A DNA stretch of 64,000 nucleotides from Ophioceras dolichostomum (Eukaryota; Ascomycota; Sordariomycetes; Magnaporthales; Ophioceraceae), in the NCBI GenBank assembly GCA_003049485.1, contig PYST01000029.1, positions 124,001 to 188,000 of the forward strand, in the 5' to 3' direction. The notes beneath the pieces are model-generated. The model worked only from the letters and a program-made list of their open reading frames with translations. It ran no database searches and had not been told where the DNA came from. Shown here in pieces: positions 47,420 through 59,400 of the stretch. A program made the position numbers and the translations under genes. Position 1 is the stretch's first letter; the number at the start of each line of letters is the position of its first letter.

Positions 47420-49418
47420 ATGAGCCGTGGATGCTATCGTCCATCGACCATCCGGATATGGTGGAGACCAATCCATGCCTCTCGACGGCACCTCGGGTCG
47501 TCGTCGCGAACCAGGACATACAATGTATGGGCCCTCCTAATACCATTGCACTTTCTCAGTAAGCTTGGCGGCTGTAACTGCTGACGCTGCAAAATAGGAC
47601 GCCATCGATCTGCTTAACACCCTCCAAACTCCGCATGCCGTACAACAGGCACGCGCTAAGGCGGGAACCCGGCCGGACGCCCCCTACTTGGCGGAGATGC
47701 GGTCGTGTCTGGCCCGAATCGGATATTCGGTATGTCTTTTCAGCAGCGAGGTGTCTTTTGGCCCTTTCCCCCTGATACTGAAGGCTGACAAGTCGCATGC
47801 ATATCGGGATCTCAAAAGTCTCAAGATCTGGACAGGCTGAACATCCTCCATGTGGCTGGGACAAAAGGCAAGGGCACCACATGTGCCTACACCGACTCCA
47901 TCTTGTCCAGGTGCCGGCTTGCTAGGGGAGTTCCGTCCAAGGTTGGTCTCTTCACATCACCGCATCTGGTTTCGGTGCGTGAACGGATCCGCATCAACTC
48001 GGAGCCGGTGTCGGAGGAGCTGTTCGCTCGGTACTTCTTTGAGGTGTGGGACAGGTTAGAGGCGTCTCATCCGCCCTCGCCACCGCCGCGATCTCCCTCA
48101 TCAGGTCTCACCGAGGACGGCAAGGAGGAGGAAGAAGCACCAGATCCGCGTCGCTGGCACGCGGGTAGCATCGACGGCAAGCCCATCTACGGGCGTTACT
48201 TGACCCTGATGAGCTGGCATCTGTTCCTGCACGAGGGCGTCGACGTGGCCATCTACGAGACCGGGATCGGCGGCGAGTTCGACGCTACTAACGTCGTGGA
48301 CCGCCCCGTCGCCGCGGCCATCACCACGCTGGGCGTGGACCACGTCTTCGCCCTGGGCAACACGGTCGCGAAGATCGCCTGGCACAAGGCCGGCATCATG
48401 AAGCCCGGCCGCCCGGCCTTCACCATCGACCAGGGCCTCCCCTCCGCCGACGCCGTGCTGCAGGCGCGTGCTGCTGAGAAGGGCGCCGACCTGCACGTGT
48501 TGCCGGTCGACCCGCGCCTCGACCTCGGCGGCGCCGATGGTTCTCGGCGACCCGTCGCGCTTCGCCCCGACGCCGATTTCCAGCGCAAGAACGCCACGCT
48601 GGCCGTCGCGCTCGCCGAGGAGGCGCTGCGGGCGGTGGATCCCGGCTTTCGGGAGCCGGACCGAAGTGCACCCCTGCCGCGGGACTTCGTGGAGGGGCTG
48701 GAGCAGGTCGTCTGGCGCGGGCGGTGCGAGGTCAAGGAGGAGGAGGAGGTCAGGTGGTATATCGACGGCGCCCACACGTTTGACAGCCTTAAGTTGGCTG
48801 GCCGGTGGTTCGCTGGTGAAATCGATAAGAAGAAGGGGGGGCCGAAGCAAAGTGAGAGTGAGAGTGGTGGTGATAGCGGCGACAGTGACGGGCCGCGAGT
48901 TTTGATCTTCAACCAGCAGGGCAGACCTGAGGCGACGGACTTCCTTGCGCCGTTTTGCGAAGCGACTAGGTCTGTTGATGGGAAAGGGTTTGATGAGGTG
49001 ATATTTTGTTCTAATACGACGTATGCGAGCGGGAATTCCAAGCGAGGTATGTGAAGCTGCTCGGTCCAAATCTCCAATCCCTATCCCTTTCGTCCCTCTC
49101 TACCGTCTATCCCTTGCGTCCTCTATGCTTATTAATCTCCTCAACCGGGTTGGACGCGAAAAAATAGATTTCGTCAATCACACGGTAGATGCTTCCGAGG
49201 TCGGGAAACTCACAGTCCAGAGCGCTTTTGCAAAGAAATGGTCGCAGCTCGATCCGTCTGCCAGGGTCTTGGTCGTGCCCAGCATCGAGGATGCCATCAA
49301 TCGTGTGCGCGAACTCGCATCGTCTGAGGGACGTCAGGCGCAGGCGCTCGTCACGGGCAGTCTGCATCTTGTTGGTGGTGTACTGGGTATCTTAGAAGGA
49401 GGCGTCGAAACTCTCTAA
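47420..49418 (+). CDS. Folylpolyglutamate synthase (FPGS), multi-exon copy
   Basis: Adds glutamates to folates using ATP, which retains them in cytosol or mitochondria and improves their use as cofactors. Proposed exons 47420-47524, 47598-47729, 47819-49046 and 49168-49418 (571 aa). Junctions keep phase and rebuild family motifs: SSRTRTYN/DAIDLLNTLQTP, RIGYS/SQDLDRLNILHVAG, and NSKR/DFVNHTVDASEVG. Landmarks: P-loop AGTKGKGTTCAY (about residue 92), LFTSPHLVSVRERI, ETGIGGEFDATNVV (about 228), LGVDHVFALGNTVAKIAWHKAGI, WYIDGAHTFDS (about 395), RVLIFNQQ and the LVTGSLHLVGGVL ending. The first 35 residues are Arg-rich and could be a mitochondrial presequence; the first ATG in this frame is 47420, but an additional 5' exon is possible. 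It may be the MET7 orthologue. A second, divergent FPGS gene lies tail to tail 159 bp away. Confidence 0.9.
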
Positions 49419-49577
49419 CGCCAAAACGCTCCGGCGAGAGCCGGTGTGCGATGTGTTGCTTATATACAATGGACATAATTCTATGTTCCCCTTTCAACCC
49501 TCGGTCGACGAGATGGAAAATAAAATAGAACAAAGGAGGTCTCCTTCCATTCCCCGGACCGTGCGGCTGGGCGCTCT

Positions 49578-51644
49578 CTACTCTGTTTCTGGAGTGTGTA
49601 AGAACGACCCAACGAGATGAAAGCTGCCAGTGACGAGTACGTAACGAATGGCGCTGTTCTCCTCGCACGCCGCCCTTGCCGCGGAAAGAGAATCGAACAC
49701 CTCGCAGGGTATCCCGAGATCGTGCACCAGCTCGGCAGCCTTCCTCTGCACCGTCAAATCCCTCTGTCCTTCCTCGCCAGGCAGAGGTCCGTCCGACTCG
49801 TTGCGGGTGAGGGCAACATATCTCAAACTGTGGAGGAGACTAGGGCCATAGTGCATGCCGCGGAGGACCGCTTTGAGCAGCTCGACGGCATCGCGCTCCT
49901 GGTCCTGCTGGTTGAAGATCAGTGCCCTGTACCCGCGGTGCCCCGTGTAAGTAAACTTGAACGTCGCACCCACAAACCACCTCCCGACATCTTCGAGGCT
50001 TTCCACTGTGTGCGCCCCGTCGAGGTAGTATGTCAGGTCCGGCCTGGCCTCGACCACCTCGTGTCGGCCGCGGAGTCGCACGCCTTCCATCGCCGCTTGG
50101 AAGTCGGGCGGGATCAAGTCTGCGGACCAGTGCTCTGTGATTATCTTCTTGCCGCGACTGCCGCCGCCATCAAGATCAATGGCAGTAGCAGCACCAACAG
50201 CAGCAGCACCACTGGGGACAAGTGAGGATGAAGCCTCACGCGCCAGCACCCAGAGATGCTCGCCAGCCGCCGCCGCCGCCAGCGCCTGATTGACCCTCTG
50301 CACTCGGTCCTCCCGACGCCGCACACCTCCACCTCGACCACCTACGTCAACCTCGACCTCGACCAGCTTCTCCACCTCCCTCTCCGCCGCCCTCGCCCTG
50401 AAGACCTTCAGGACCGGCTGCCTCCCACTCTCGCGCTCTTCCTCTTTCTCGGGGGGCACCAGCACCACGGCGGGCACGCCCGGCTTGAACACGCCTGTCT
50501 TGTGCCACGCGATCTCCTCCTTCGTCTCGCCCAGCATCGCGACGTGGTCGATGCCGATGGCGCACACCACCGCGACCGACACCGCCTCGGGCGCGAGCAC
50601 CGCCGTGGTGGCGTCGTACTCGCCGCCGATCCCGCACTCCACCACCGCGGACTTGACGCCCTCACGCACGAAGGTGTGGAACGCCAGCAGCGTCAGGAAG
50701 CGGAAGAAGAACGGCATCATCCTAGCTTGGGTTTCCATCTCTCTCCCCAAATTACCTCCCTCGTCTCCGAAACTCCTTGCTAGCCTTTCCCACAGCTCGA
50801 AGAAGTATTTTGTGAAAAGCGCCCTGCTGACCGGCTTCCCGTCGAGCATGATGCGCTCCCGCACGGACACGACGTGGGGGGACATGTACGTGCCCACGGG
50901 CCCCTCCACGATGGGCCCTCCTTCTTTTGCCCCCCTGGTCCGGTGGTCCACCAAGATGGCCGTCACCAGCGCCGAGACGGTGCCTTTCCCCTTCGTGCCG
51001 GCCACGTGTACGCAGCGCAGGCCCGATGCGGCGATGTCGGCGGGGGTGTAACCCGCGCGGGCGAGCCAGGCGCGCATTTCGGGGATGGAGGCCGCGTTGA
51101 GGCGGTTTGCTGTTTCTGATGCTGAGGAGGCTGTGACATCTCCTGTGTCTGTGTCTGTACCTACTGCTGCTGCTGCTGCGGTGGTGATGGTGGTAGCGGC
51201 GGCTTCAGGATCTTCAGCTCCAGAGGGCGAGGGGTCCGCCGTAAACAGTGAGGTCGCGCGTTTGTTTGTGGGGAGCAGCGTGAGGAGGTGCAGCGCCCGT
51301 TTGTACGACGCGTCAACCTCATCAGGATCGGGAGTTTCCTCTACGGATGCTGAGTGCGCGCCAGGGGCTGGCGGGTTGCTGGCGTCTGCGCTAGTGCTGG
51401 TGGTGAGGCCTCGGGTAGGGCCGAAGAAGGGAGGCCTTGTTGCTGAGTTGGCTTGACATTGGCATTGCCATTGGAATTGTCGTTGCCATGATCTAGGCCG
51501 GATGAATGTAGTAGTAGTAGTCAGGGGCCGCGGCCGCCCAAGCCTCCCGGGTTGAACCCCACTCCGCCGAAGTGGGTAGGTCCGGAGACCGGCCTGGAGA
51601 GAGCAGCCTGAGATGCGAGCCATCGTCATGGGATGGCCAGGCAT
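49578..51644 (-). CDS. Folylpolyglutamate synthase-family paralogue, single exon (688 aa)
   Basis: Intronless gene convergent with the preceding FPGS. Start at 51644 (MPGHPMTMARISG); ATGs at 51629 and 51623 are alternatives. The N-terminal ~90 residues are Arg/Ser/Thr-rich with few acids, resembling a mitochondrial presequence. FPGS landmarks: ATP-binding HVAGTKGKGTVSALV (about residue 215), TYMSPHVVSVRERI, ECGIGGEYDATTAV (about 340), IGIDHVAMLGETKEEIAWHKTGVFKPGVPAVV, YYLDGAHTVESLEDVGRWF, RALIFNQQ and VLVTGSFHLVGSFL. It differs from its neighbour by a low-complexity Ala/Thr insertion of ~50 residues before the P-loop, a basic VGGRGGGVRRRED loop, and a weak NVTY-type region (VALTRNES). It is much longer than typical FPGS (~500 aa). 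Substrate may be folate, but a changed role cannot be excluded. Confidence 0.88.
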   Translation of the reverse strand: MPGHPMTMARISGCSLQAGLRTYPLRRSGVQPGRLGRPRPLTTTTTFIRPRSWQRQFQWQCQCQANSATRPPFFGPTRGLTTSTSADASNPPAPGAHSASVEETPDPDEVDASYKRALHLLTLLPTNKRATSLFTADPSPSGAEDPEAAATTITTAAAAAVGTDTDTGDVTASSASETANRLNAASIPEMRAWLARAGYTPADIAASGLRCVHVAGTKGKGTVSALVTAILVDHRTRGAKEGGPIVEGPVGTYMSPHVVSVRERIMLDGKPVSRALFTKYFFELWERLARSFGDEGGNLGREMETQARMMPFFFRFLTLLAFHTFVREGVKSAVVECGIGGEYDATTAVLAPEAVSVAVVCAIGIDHVAMLGETKEEIAWHKTGVFKPGVPAVVLVPPEKEEERESGRQPVLKVFRARAAEREVEKLVEVEVDVGGRGGGVRRREDRVQRVNQALAAAAAGEHLWVLAREASSSLVPSGAAAVGAATAIDLDGGGSRGKKIITEHWSADLIPPDFQAAMEGVRLRGRHEVVEARPDLTYYLDGAHTVESLEDVGRWFVGATFKFTYTGHRGYRALIFNQQDQERDAVELLKAVLRGMHYGPSLLHSLRYVALTRNESDGPLPGEEGQRDLTVQRKAAELVHDLGIPCEVFDSLSAARAACEENSAIRYVLVTGSFHLVGSFLHTPETE

Positions 51645-52436
51645 GAGGAGACCATTTTCGTGGTCACCCTCCTGCTATTGTGAATAGAGAGGGTGGTGGA
51701 GGTGGATCCTTTGGTAAATCTTCCTATTGTCCCCATTCGGCCGTTAACTGTTACATTCCATTCAGCTCATTCAAGATGTCCCGTGACAAGGCTGGTTGGC
51801 AGCTCCGTCATCAATCGCAACATCAAGGCTTAAACGGCTTGATGACTCATCTATAAAGCAAAGCAAGCCCCCACTAAAGTTTCTTGCCGCCTTAGGCAGC
51901 AATTTCGCTCTCGTGATTTCGCGAACCGTCTCCACGTCACGGAACCTTCCACCCGTTCACCCTCATGGCCGCGATCGTCGATGCTTTTGTCCACTGTCGC
52001 GCTCTCAAACATTTCGACAACTTTGAGGTTTCTCATATCAACTTGTTGGCCTTGTTGGCCTTTTTTCCCTTCTCTTCCCTTGTTCTTTATTTTATCCAAG
52101 GAAACCGTTTATCGCGCTGGTGCTTTGCTTGCGTCGTCTTTGCGACACCTCGAACCATATTGTAATTCCAGTTCAGTAACTGTAACTGTCACTCGCATCG
52201 AACGTCACACGTTTCTCCAGCCGCATTCGACTCTGAGAAACTCCACGACGGCCGGCCGCTCACTTCACATCAAATCCCTGTTCACCCCGCGCGACCTCCT
52301 GCCATCTTGCGCTTCCCACGTATAATGCGCCAACCGATCCTCTGCGTCGCGCGGGCTGCGTGAAGAACTGGGAGGCCAGAGACAGAGACCGAAGTCCTAG
52401 GCCGCGCAAACGAGCCGCGCGAGTCGATACCCAAAA
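51645..52436. promoter_or_regulatory. Divergent intergenic region between the FPGS paralogue (-) and TAF1 (+)
   Basis: About 790 bases between two outward-facing genes, probably carrying both promoters. No clear TATA box, coding exon or repeat is seen. Confidence 0.4.
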
Positions 52437-55400
52437 ATGGCTGACGACATGGAACAAATATCGCTGCCTACGGGCATGGGTACTTCGGAAGGAAATGACC
52501 TTGGTTTCGAAGCATCCGAGGCAGCCACCGCCAGCGCGTTCTTGACTTCATTCAACGAAGGGTTGCTGGACGACAACGCCCAGTTCGACCAGTCTGGAAA
52601 GGCCGATGATGCGGAGGACTTCATGGACATCAGCGACGATGACCTGCCGGAGGAAGAGGAAGCGGAGGCCCCAGAATCGGGCGGCGCATTGCCAGTTACC
52701 GAGATTCCTGGCCTGACAGATGACGGCGGCACTACTAATGATACCGACGATCTCTGGGGCGAGGGCGACGGCCGAGCATCATCGCCTCTCGACATCGAGG
52801 GGCCATCATCGCCCGCGCATCAGCCAGTCATCAAGCTCGCCGATTCCTTCGGCGACGACCTCGATAGCATCAACAACTTTCCTCTAGGTGAGGGCGACGC
52901 TCCTGGAAATGACGACAGCGCCGAAGCTGCCCAACAAGGACCCAGCGACTTCGATGTCAACTTTCCCGCAAGTTTCGACTTCGAACAAAACCAGGACCCC
53001 AACATCCCTTCCGTTGCACAAACCCCGTTTGAGCTGGTCAAGTCGGTCTGGCCAAAGTTCGACACCGGCGTCATCTTCGACTACAACCAGCTACTACCCC
53101 CCAAACGGCCTACATGGATAGGCAGGACACCGCACAGGGCACCGAAGCCGCTTGCGATCACGAAGCTCAGCCTCGACCTGGACGTCGACCAGGAGAAGCT
53201 TTTCAGGATACCCGGCCCAGCCTCAGGCACCACGCGCCAGAAGATCCACGACGCAGAAGCGAAGGGCCTGGTCTCACTCCTTATCCCCGAACCGGTCGAG
53301 CCCGAGGATCTTACCATCTTCCGCCAGGACCTGGAAGATGACTCTGAGACCGTCGGCGGATACACGCTGGCCGACATCGAGACCATATGCTATGACTTTG
53401 AGGCGATGATCGATGGTGGTAGGCCGCCAACGCCGCCTCCAAGCCCGCCGAAGGATGCTGACGCGGACGCGGACGCGGACGCTGAAGCGGAGGACGACGA
53501 CGCGGACTGGGACCGGATGTTCCTTCCGCCCGCCAAGCGTCGGAAGATTGTTGTCGAGCGCGGCCTACCAAGAGTGTCACGGTTCAAGGCGCCGAATTTC
53601 GACCAGTTCGAGGAGGCCACGGCCAGGGCTGCGAAACGGGTCCACTTCGACCTGTCAGACCCGTATCTACTCCTCGAAGAGCAGGAGCCCAAGCGCCGCA
53701 AGCTGAACCAGCCGAAGCGCGCGGGGCTCGGGCGCGACGTGAAGTCGCGATTCAACTTCTCTAACGACGAGGCCTACGAGCAGCTCAAGCTCAACCACAA
53801 GAGCAAGGTGCGCGCTGCGATCGGCAACGTCGCCGTCGAGCACAGCATGCCTGCCGTGAAGCTGCTGTGGCCGTACTACGTGGTCCGCCCCCTGGGAATC
53901 GACCCATATGAATACCACCGTCCTGCGCTGCAAACCGGCAAGAATGTCGGTGTCGCCGTCAAGTTCCAGCAGCCGACATCGCTCAAGAGGAAGGAGAAGC
54001 GCACACAGAAGGTACAGGAGGCGTTCGCTAAGTCTAAGGACCTTGGCTTGAACGACAACTCCACCGCGGTACTCTTCGAGTACTGCGAGCAGATCCCGAC
54101 GGTGCTGTCCAACTTCGGCATGGGCAACAAGATCATCAACCACGCGCGTAAGAGGAACAACGACGAGGAGCAGCCCTTCATCGACAAGAAAATTCACGAG
54201 CTCGGCGAGCCCAACGTGCTGCACCTGGAGGACAAGTCCCCGTTCTCCATATTCGGCCGCATCGAGCCCGGCGAGGTCGTGCCGACGCTGCAGAACCCCA
54301 TGTTCCACGCCCCCATCTTCAAGCACCAGCCTCGCAAGACCGACTTCCTCTGCGGGCGGACGACGACCGGAGTGGGTGGGTCTGTCTACTACCTGCGCAA
54401 GATCGACTTCATGTACGTCGTCGGGCAGAACTTCCCCACGTCGGAGGTGCCCAACCCGCACTCGCGCAAGATCACGACGATAGCCAAGAACCGGCTCAAG
54501 ATGATCTCGTACCGTCTCATCCACAGCAAAGACCACGTCAGCCTGCAGGACATCACGGCCCACATGAAGGACTCGAACGACTCGCAGAACCGGCAGAAGC
54601 TCAAGGAGTTCTTGACCTACAACAAGGAGACCAAGAGCTGGGGCATCGGGTCGCGCGAGAAGCTGATGGACCAGGACGAGATCAACGCCATGATCCGCCC
54701 AGAGGACGTGTGCCTGCTGGACGCCGAGATGGTGGGCGAGAACGAGCTGATCCTCAACGGCTACACGGTCGAGAAGGAGAAGCACGAGAAGGCCGGCGAC
54801 AAGGCGGACAAGGAGTTGATGGACCCAGTGGACGACAAGGAGTCCTTCGCCAAGGCGATGGCACCATGGGCGACGACCAAGGCGTTCATAGACGCTTGCG
54901 CAGGCAAGGCTATGGTCCGGCTGCGCGGGCCGGGCGATCCCACGGGCCACGGGCTGGGCTTCTCTTTTATCAAGACCAGTATGAAGGGCGGGTATATGGA
55001 GGCTATACAGAACGACAGGGGACCGGGGACCACCACGGCCGACGTGATGGAGGCGACGCGCCGCGACGCGAACGGCCACTCCTACAACGTCAAAGAGCAG
55101 GAAGCCCTGTATTTAAAGGAGATCGGCGAGATCTGGGCCAAGCAGCGCACCACGCTGTCCGACCCCACCGCGCACGCCGACGAGGACCTTCAGCCGCAGG
55201 GCGATGAGGATGACCGGCTGTACGCCGCCGGCGATGGCGGGCCCTCCCAGATCCCACCTACCCCAGGTGCCATTCATGGCGGCGGCGGCAGCACCGTCGG
55301 CCTCAACCCGCACCACGACGAGGCCACGAGCGTCTTCAGCCGTCATAGCGTGACGGACATCGGAGCCGGGGGCAGCGCCGGGGGCGGCACCGGCGCGGGC

Positions 55401-56241
55401 GGCCACGGCAAGGGCTCGGGCGGGGGCAAGAAGATGCTGCGCATCGTGCGGCGGAAGCTCAAGCCGAACGGCGAGGAGGGCGAGGAAGAGGTCGAGATAG
55501 TGATCGACCCTTCGGTCATCCGTCGCTACGTCGCGGCCAAGAGCGCCAGCCACGCCGAGGTCGACCTGTTCAGCGGCAACATCGAGCTCACGGGCGACGC
55601 TGAGCAGGACCGCGCCCTGCTGAGCCAGATCAACGCCGAGGAGGCCCGGCTGATGCGCAACAAGGAGCGGCGCATCCAGCGGGAAAAGTCCAAGATGGCC
55701 AGCGGGAAGGGCGGAGCTGCTGCTGCCGCCGCCGCCGCTGCTGCTGCTGCTGCCGCTGCTCAAGCGGCCGTTGCTGGTGGTGTGATGAATGGTGGTTCGG
55801 CGAATCGAGACAGGGATCCGGACTCGCCGGCGCCCTCGATAGAGAAGGGCGGCGCTGGCGGCGGCGGCGGTCATGGGATGGTAGGTGTCGGTACCGGTGG
55901 AGTTGGGGGCACGCAGCGGAAATGTGCGAATTGTGGGCTTAAGGGCCACATCAAGACGAACAAGAAGTATGTGGTGACAACCCCAACCGGCCGCTTTCGG
56001 CGAGTTAGTAAAACAGGCGAGGGAATGGTGATCTCGAAGAAGTCTAAGGCCAAGGCTAATGCTAATTCCTCTACTACTACTACACAGGCTCTGCCCCAAA
56101 CTAAACGGCACCTGGAAAGACACCACCACCGGCGCCGAGGAGGCCGGGGGCTTCGGCGACGGGCCCTCGATAACAACAACTATGACGGCCCCACGAACGC
56201 CGGCAGCGGCACCAGCTGCCTCCTCTCCGCTTGCACACTAG
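52437..56241 (+). CDS. TAF1: Transcription initiation factor TFIID subunit 1 (TAF1)
   Basis: Largest TFIID subunit, which scaffolds the complex with TAF7 and TBP at Pol II promoters. Exons 52437-55966 and 56088-56241 (1227 aa), phase 2, donor GTATGT, acceptor CACAG. Residues 1-~130 are acidic, as expected for the TBP-binding N-terminal region. A conserved stretch follows from PFELVKSVWPKFDTGVIFDYNQLLPPKRP. The central DUF3591 domain spans about 437-900 (NHKSKVRAAIGNVAVEHS, LLWPYYVVRPLG, SPFSIFGRIEPGE, YYLRKIDFMYVVGQ, ISYRLIHS). After it come Gly-rich and basic stretches, a long poly-Ala run (about 1093-1110) and a zinc knuckle (CANCGLKGHIKTNKKLC, about 1162). The knuckle's last cysteine is encoded by exon 2, so reading through the intron to 56303 would break it. 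As in other fungal TAF1 proteins, no bromodomain is seen. Confidence 0.96.
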
Positions 56242-56414
56242 GTGCTGACGGCGCCGCGGAGTTGGAAGATCGTCACGAGGAGAATACCTGGGTGGTTTGT
56301 TGAAGATGAGGATGAGGATGATGAGGGCTTTTGCTATCGCTACCCCAGCTCCCCTTAGGTAGATTGATACCTACCTTGGGTTGAGATGAGAAGATTGCGT
56401 ACCTATCTACCTCT

Positions 56415-59400
56415 AAGGTACCTAGGTACCGGCGCTTGCTTTACTTCCTTCTCTCAGCCTTGCTTTGACATATGCCACCCACCCTGTGCATACCTTGGAC
56501 ATACATGCATACCATCACTACATTTCATGGTCAGACCCGGCTGGGCATGGTATTGGGAACGGAGGGGAGAGGAGGCCCTCCCTTCACGCTCCGCTATATC
56601 GTATACGCACATGACATGGCCTGGGAAGAGAGGAAGAGAGGAAGAGGAAGAGAGGAGTTATAGAGAACAACAAAAATAATCAACTTGGCATGAAGCGAGC
56701 GCTGTGTTTTTGGTATGCCGAGGCCGTCGTCGGCTGTTTCACTCTTTTAACGTGTTTGCTTTTAGGTTACGAGTTCGTACTTTCTTGGAGATAACACCGC
56801 CGACCAGTTTTGCGTTGAGCTATGTAGGTATGTACTATGCGCTCAAGTAACTATCTCCGAAGAAGCACGCTTCCCTCGATACCGATTTCATCCCGTGATA
56901 CTACTGGCATGCATGCCTTGCCTCCGAGGAAGGCTTTGCCTTCCTTTGTCTCTCCTATCTCATCCTATTGGGTTTGAGGGCCTAGGTAGGTTAGGTAGGT
57001 AGGTCGGTCCCAGGTGTAGCCAGCCTTTGTTTTGAAAAGCGATGGAAGGTAGAACCAGAAACAAGCTGGGGTTGCGGAACTACCTAAACAAGTTTTCTCT
57101 CTGTTTCTCTAGTCGTCTTCCAATGCCATCTTTGCTTCTAGGTCGGGTCAACAACGCAAGAACGCCAGTAGGGAGGCTTCCCTTCTCTTGTCTACCTAGA
57201 CACATACATGGTAAGGAGCTATGGGTGAGTACCTAGGTGAGTGAGCGAGTGAATGAGCTAGTGGGTGGTGCTCTTCCTTGATGAAAATGCACCGAGGTGC
57301 TTCAATATTTTACAGCGTTTTAGCCTGTCTGCCTAGGTACCTAGCCTCCTGCGTGTCTAGCTGCTGGGTTAGATAATCCCATCTACCCTCTCCCATCCCA
57401 ACGCCGCTACCAACTACTAACTACCAACCATAGTTCTAGTTTTCTTGGTAACGGCTATGTGTCGGAGAGAGAGGAGGGGAGGAGTGGAGGCAGGAGGCAT
57501 TGCCTACCTAGGTACCTTGGTTGGTAGGGTATGTAGGTAGGCAGGCTGCTGCAGATTTAGATCCCGGCCGTGCTGTTGCATGTGCGCATGTGCTTTGTAC
57601 GAGCGTGATCATTCGCTGTGGAGAAGAAGAACAAACAAACAGTCTGGTGTTTGGCCCCTTCCGTCAGCTGACCAACTTCAAGGCCGGGGGAGGAGGCCTG
57701 GGAAGTCCGGGCGCTCGGATGAGGTCCAAGGGGGAAGGGAGATGGAAGGTGGCGGGACACGGCTGGCAGCTGGTCGGCCACCTGGTAGCTAGCTGGGTAG
57801 ACTGTGTCGCATTGGTTGAGAGAGCTCTAACACACACTTACATAAGGTACCTAGGTGGGTTGGTGTACCAAGTGCCTTGGATGGTTGGTCCAGGTAGAGA
57901 GGTAGGCTGGTAGGTAGGTAGAGATCTACCTATCTAGACACGGCAGAAGGTGCACGAACCCCTTGTCCCTTCTACGTACGCTCCTGTTTGGGCCGGCTGG
58001 CTGCTAACACCACCTACGTGCATATCTAGGTACGTAGGTGTGTACACAGCTTAGCCCCTCGAGGCGTATCTCTTCGTATAGGGTATCATCACCATCGTCA
58101 CCTCCTCTATCACCAACATCTCGCGGCTCAAGCTCGCTTGCTCGGGATAATACTAAACGAGCCGTTAGTCGGCGGTGACGGAGGCGACAAGGTTCATCTA
58201 TCTCCCCGAGTACGAGTGCCGGCCTCCCTACCTGACCTAACCTGACCTGACATACCTCCGTACCTATCTATCTATACCTCCCGACTTTCCCCCCTTGCCT
58301 ACCAACATACCCATAAACTTAGATACCGAGTCACCTAGATAGCCACATCTAGGTCGGAGCGCTAGGTCTGCCCTCGTTCCCGCCTGCGGCCGGATAGGAA
58401 AGATAGGTGCATGGCAATTTACGAAAATATCTCTTTCTTCCCCTTCTTCTTCTCTTACCTCTTTCCCCCTGTCTCCCTCTCTCCCTCTCCCCCCACAAAT
58501 CTCTATCTAAAGCATACCCCCGCCCCTGTTCTCGAAACCTCGCTGGAGAAGGAAGACCACTCCTTTCGTGTGCGGCGTCAGCGCGCTTGGCGCTTCTCGC
58601 ATGCCCCTATCTAGGTACCCGGCGCCTAGGCGCGTCTAGGCTGGCACCTACCTAGGTAGGTAGATATTCTCAGCTGGGGCAAAGCTGGAAATAGGGCTAG
58701 CTGCTGTCTTACCCTGAATGGACCCACGCTAGCGCTCGCTAGCTGAGGCGTGAAAGGTGAGAAAGGCGGTGGTGGTGGTGGTGGTGGTTGCGGCGTTGAC
58801 AATGATGTTGTAGTTGTGGGTAGTGGTGGTGGTGGTAGTGAGCAGGAGGAGGGAGGAACAAAAGGTTGGAAGGAGCTGAAGGATCGGCGTGCATACATGG
58901 GCCTGAAAGCATGTGGATGGATAGATGCCTAGGTACCTGAATGGAGGGATGGAAGGGACGGGGTTAATGCGTGGGGGAAGTATGAGGGGAGAGATGGCCC
59001 TGCACACATGGCACGCGTGGAGGTGGATGATTAAGGAGACTCGGAGATGGGGAGAGAAGCGGAAGGAAGAAGGAAGTTTGGGAAATCACTAGGATTGTTG
59101 TGTTTATTTTCGTCGTGGATTTCGCTTCGCTTCACCGTGACCGGGTTTTTCTGGTCGGTCGAGGAAGCATCAAATGTATCTAGGTAGTGGCAAGGGAGCT
59201 GGAGACCACCGCATCAGGCTAGTGAGTCTACGGTTTCATGGCGCGGCCGAAGACAGAACGAGGACAAAATAGAAGTGACGGACCGGGACTGGCGGGCAGA
59301 CGGAGCGTCTCCCCGGGTTTGGGCCTGTGCTTTGGCTCTCCCACCCCCTCACCTCTCACCGTGCCACTGCTGGTACGCTGCTGCCCCCAATCCAGACCCA

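Noticed and set aside
53667..55079. 470-codon antisense frame across TAF1
   Set aside because: Mirror of the highly conserved DUF3591 coding sequence; Leu/Val/His-rich shadow.
58735..58850. Telomere-like or subtelomeric repeat
   Set aside because: The GGT/GTG runs are simple microsatellites; no TTAGGG units occur.
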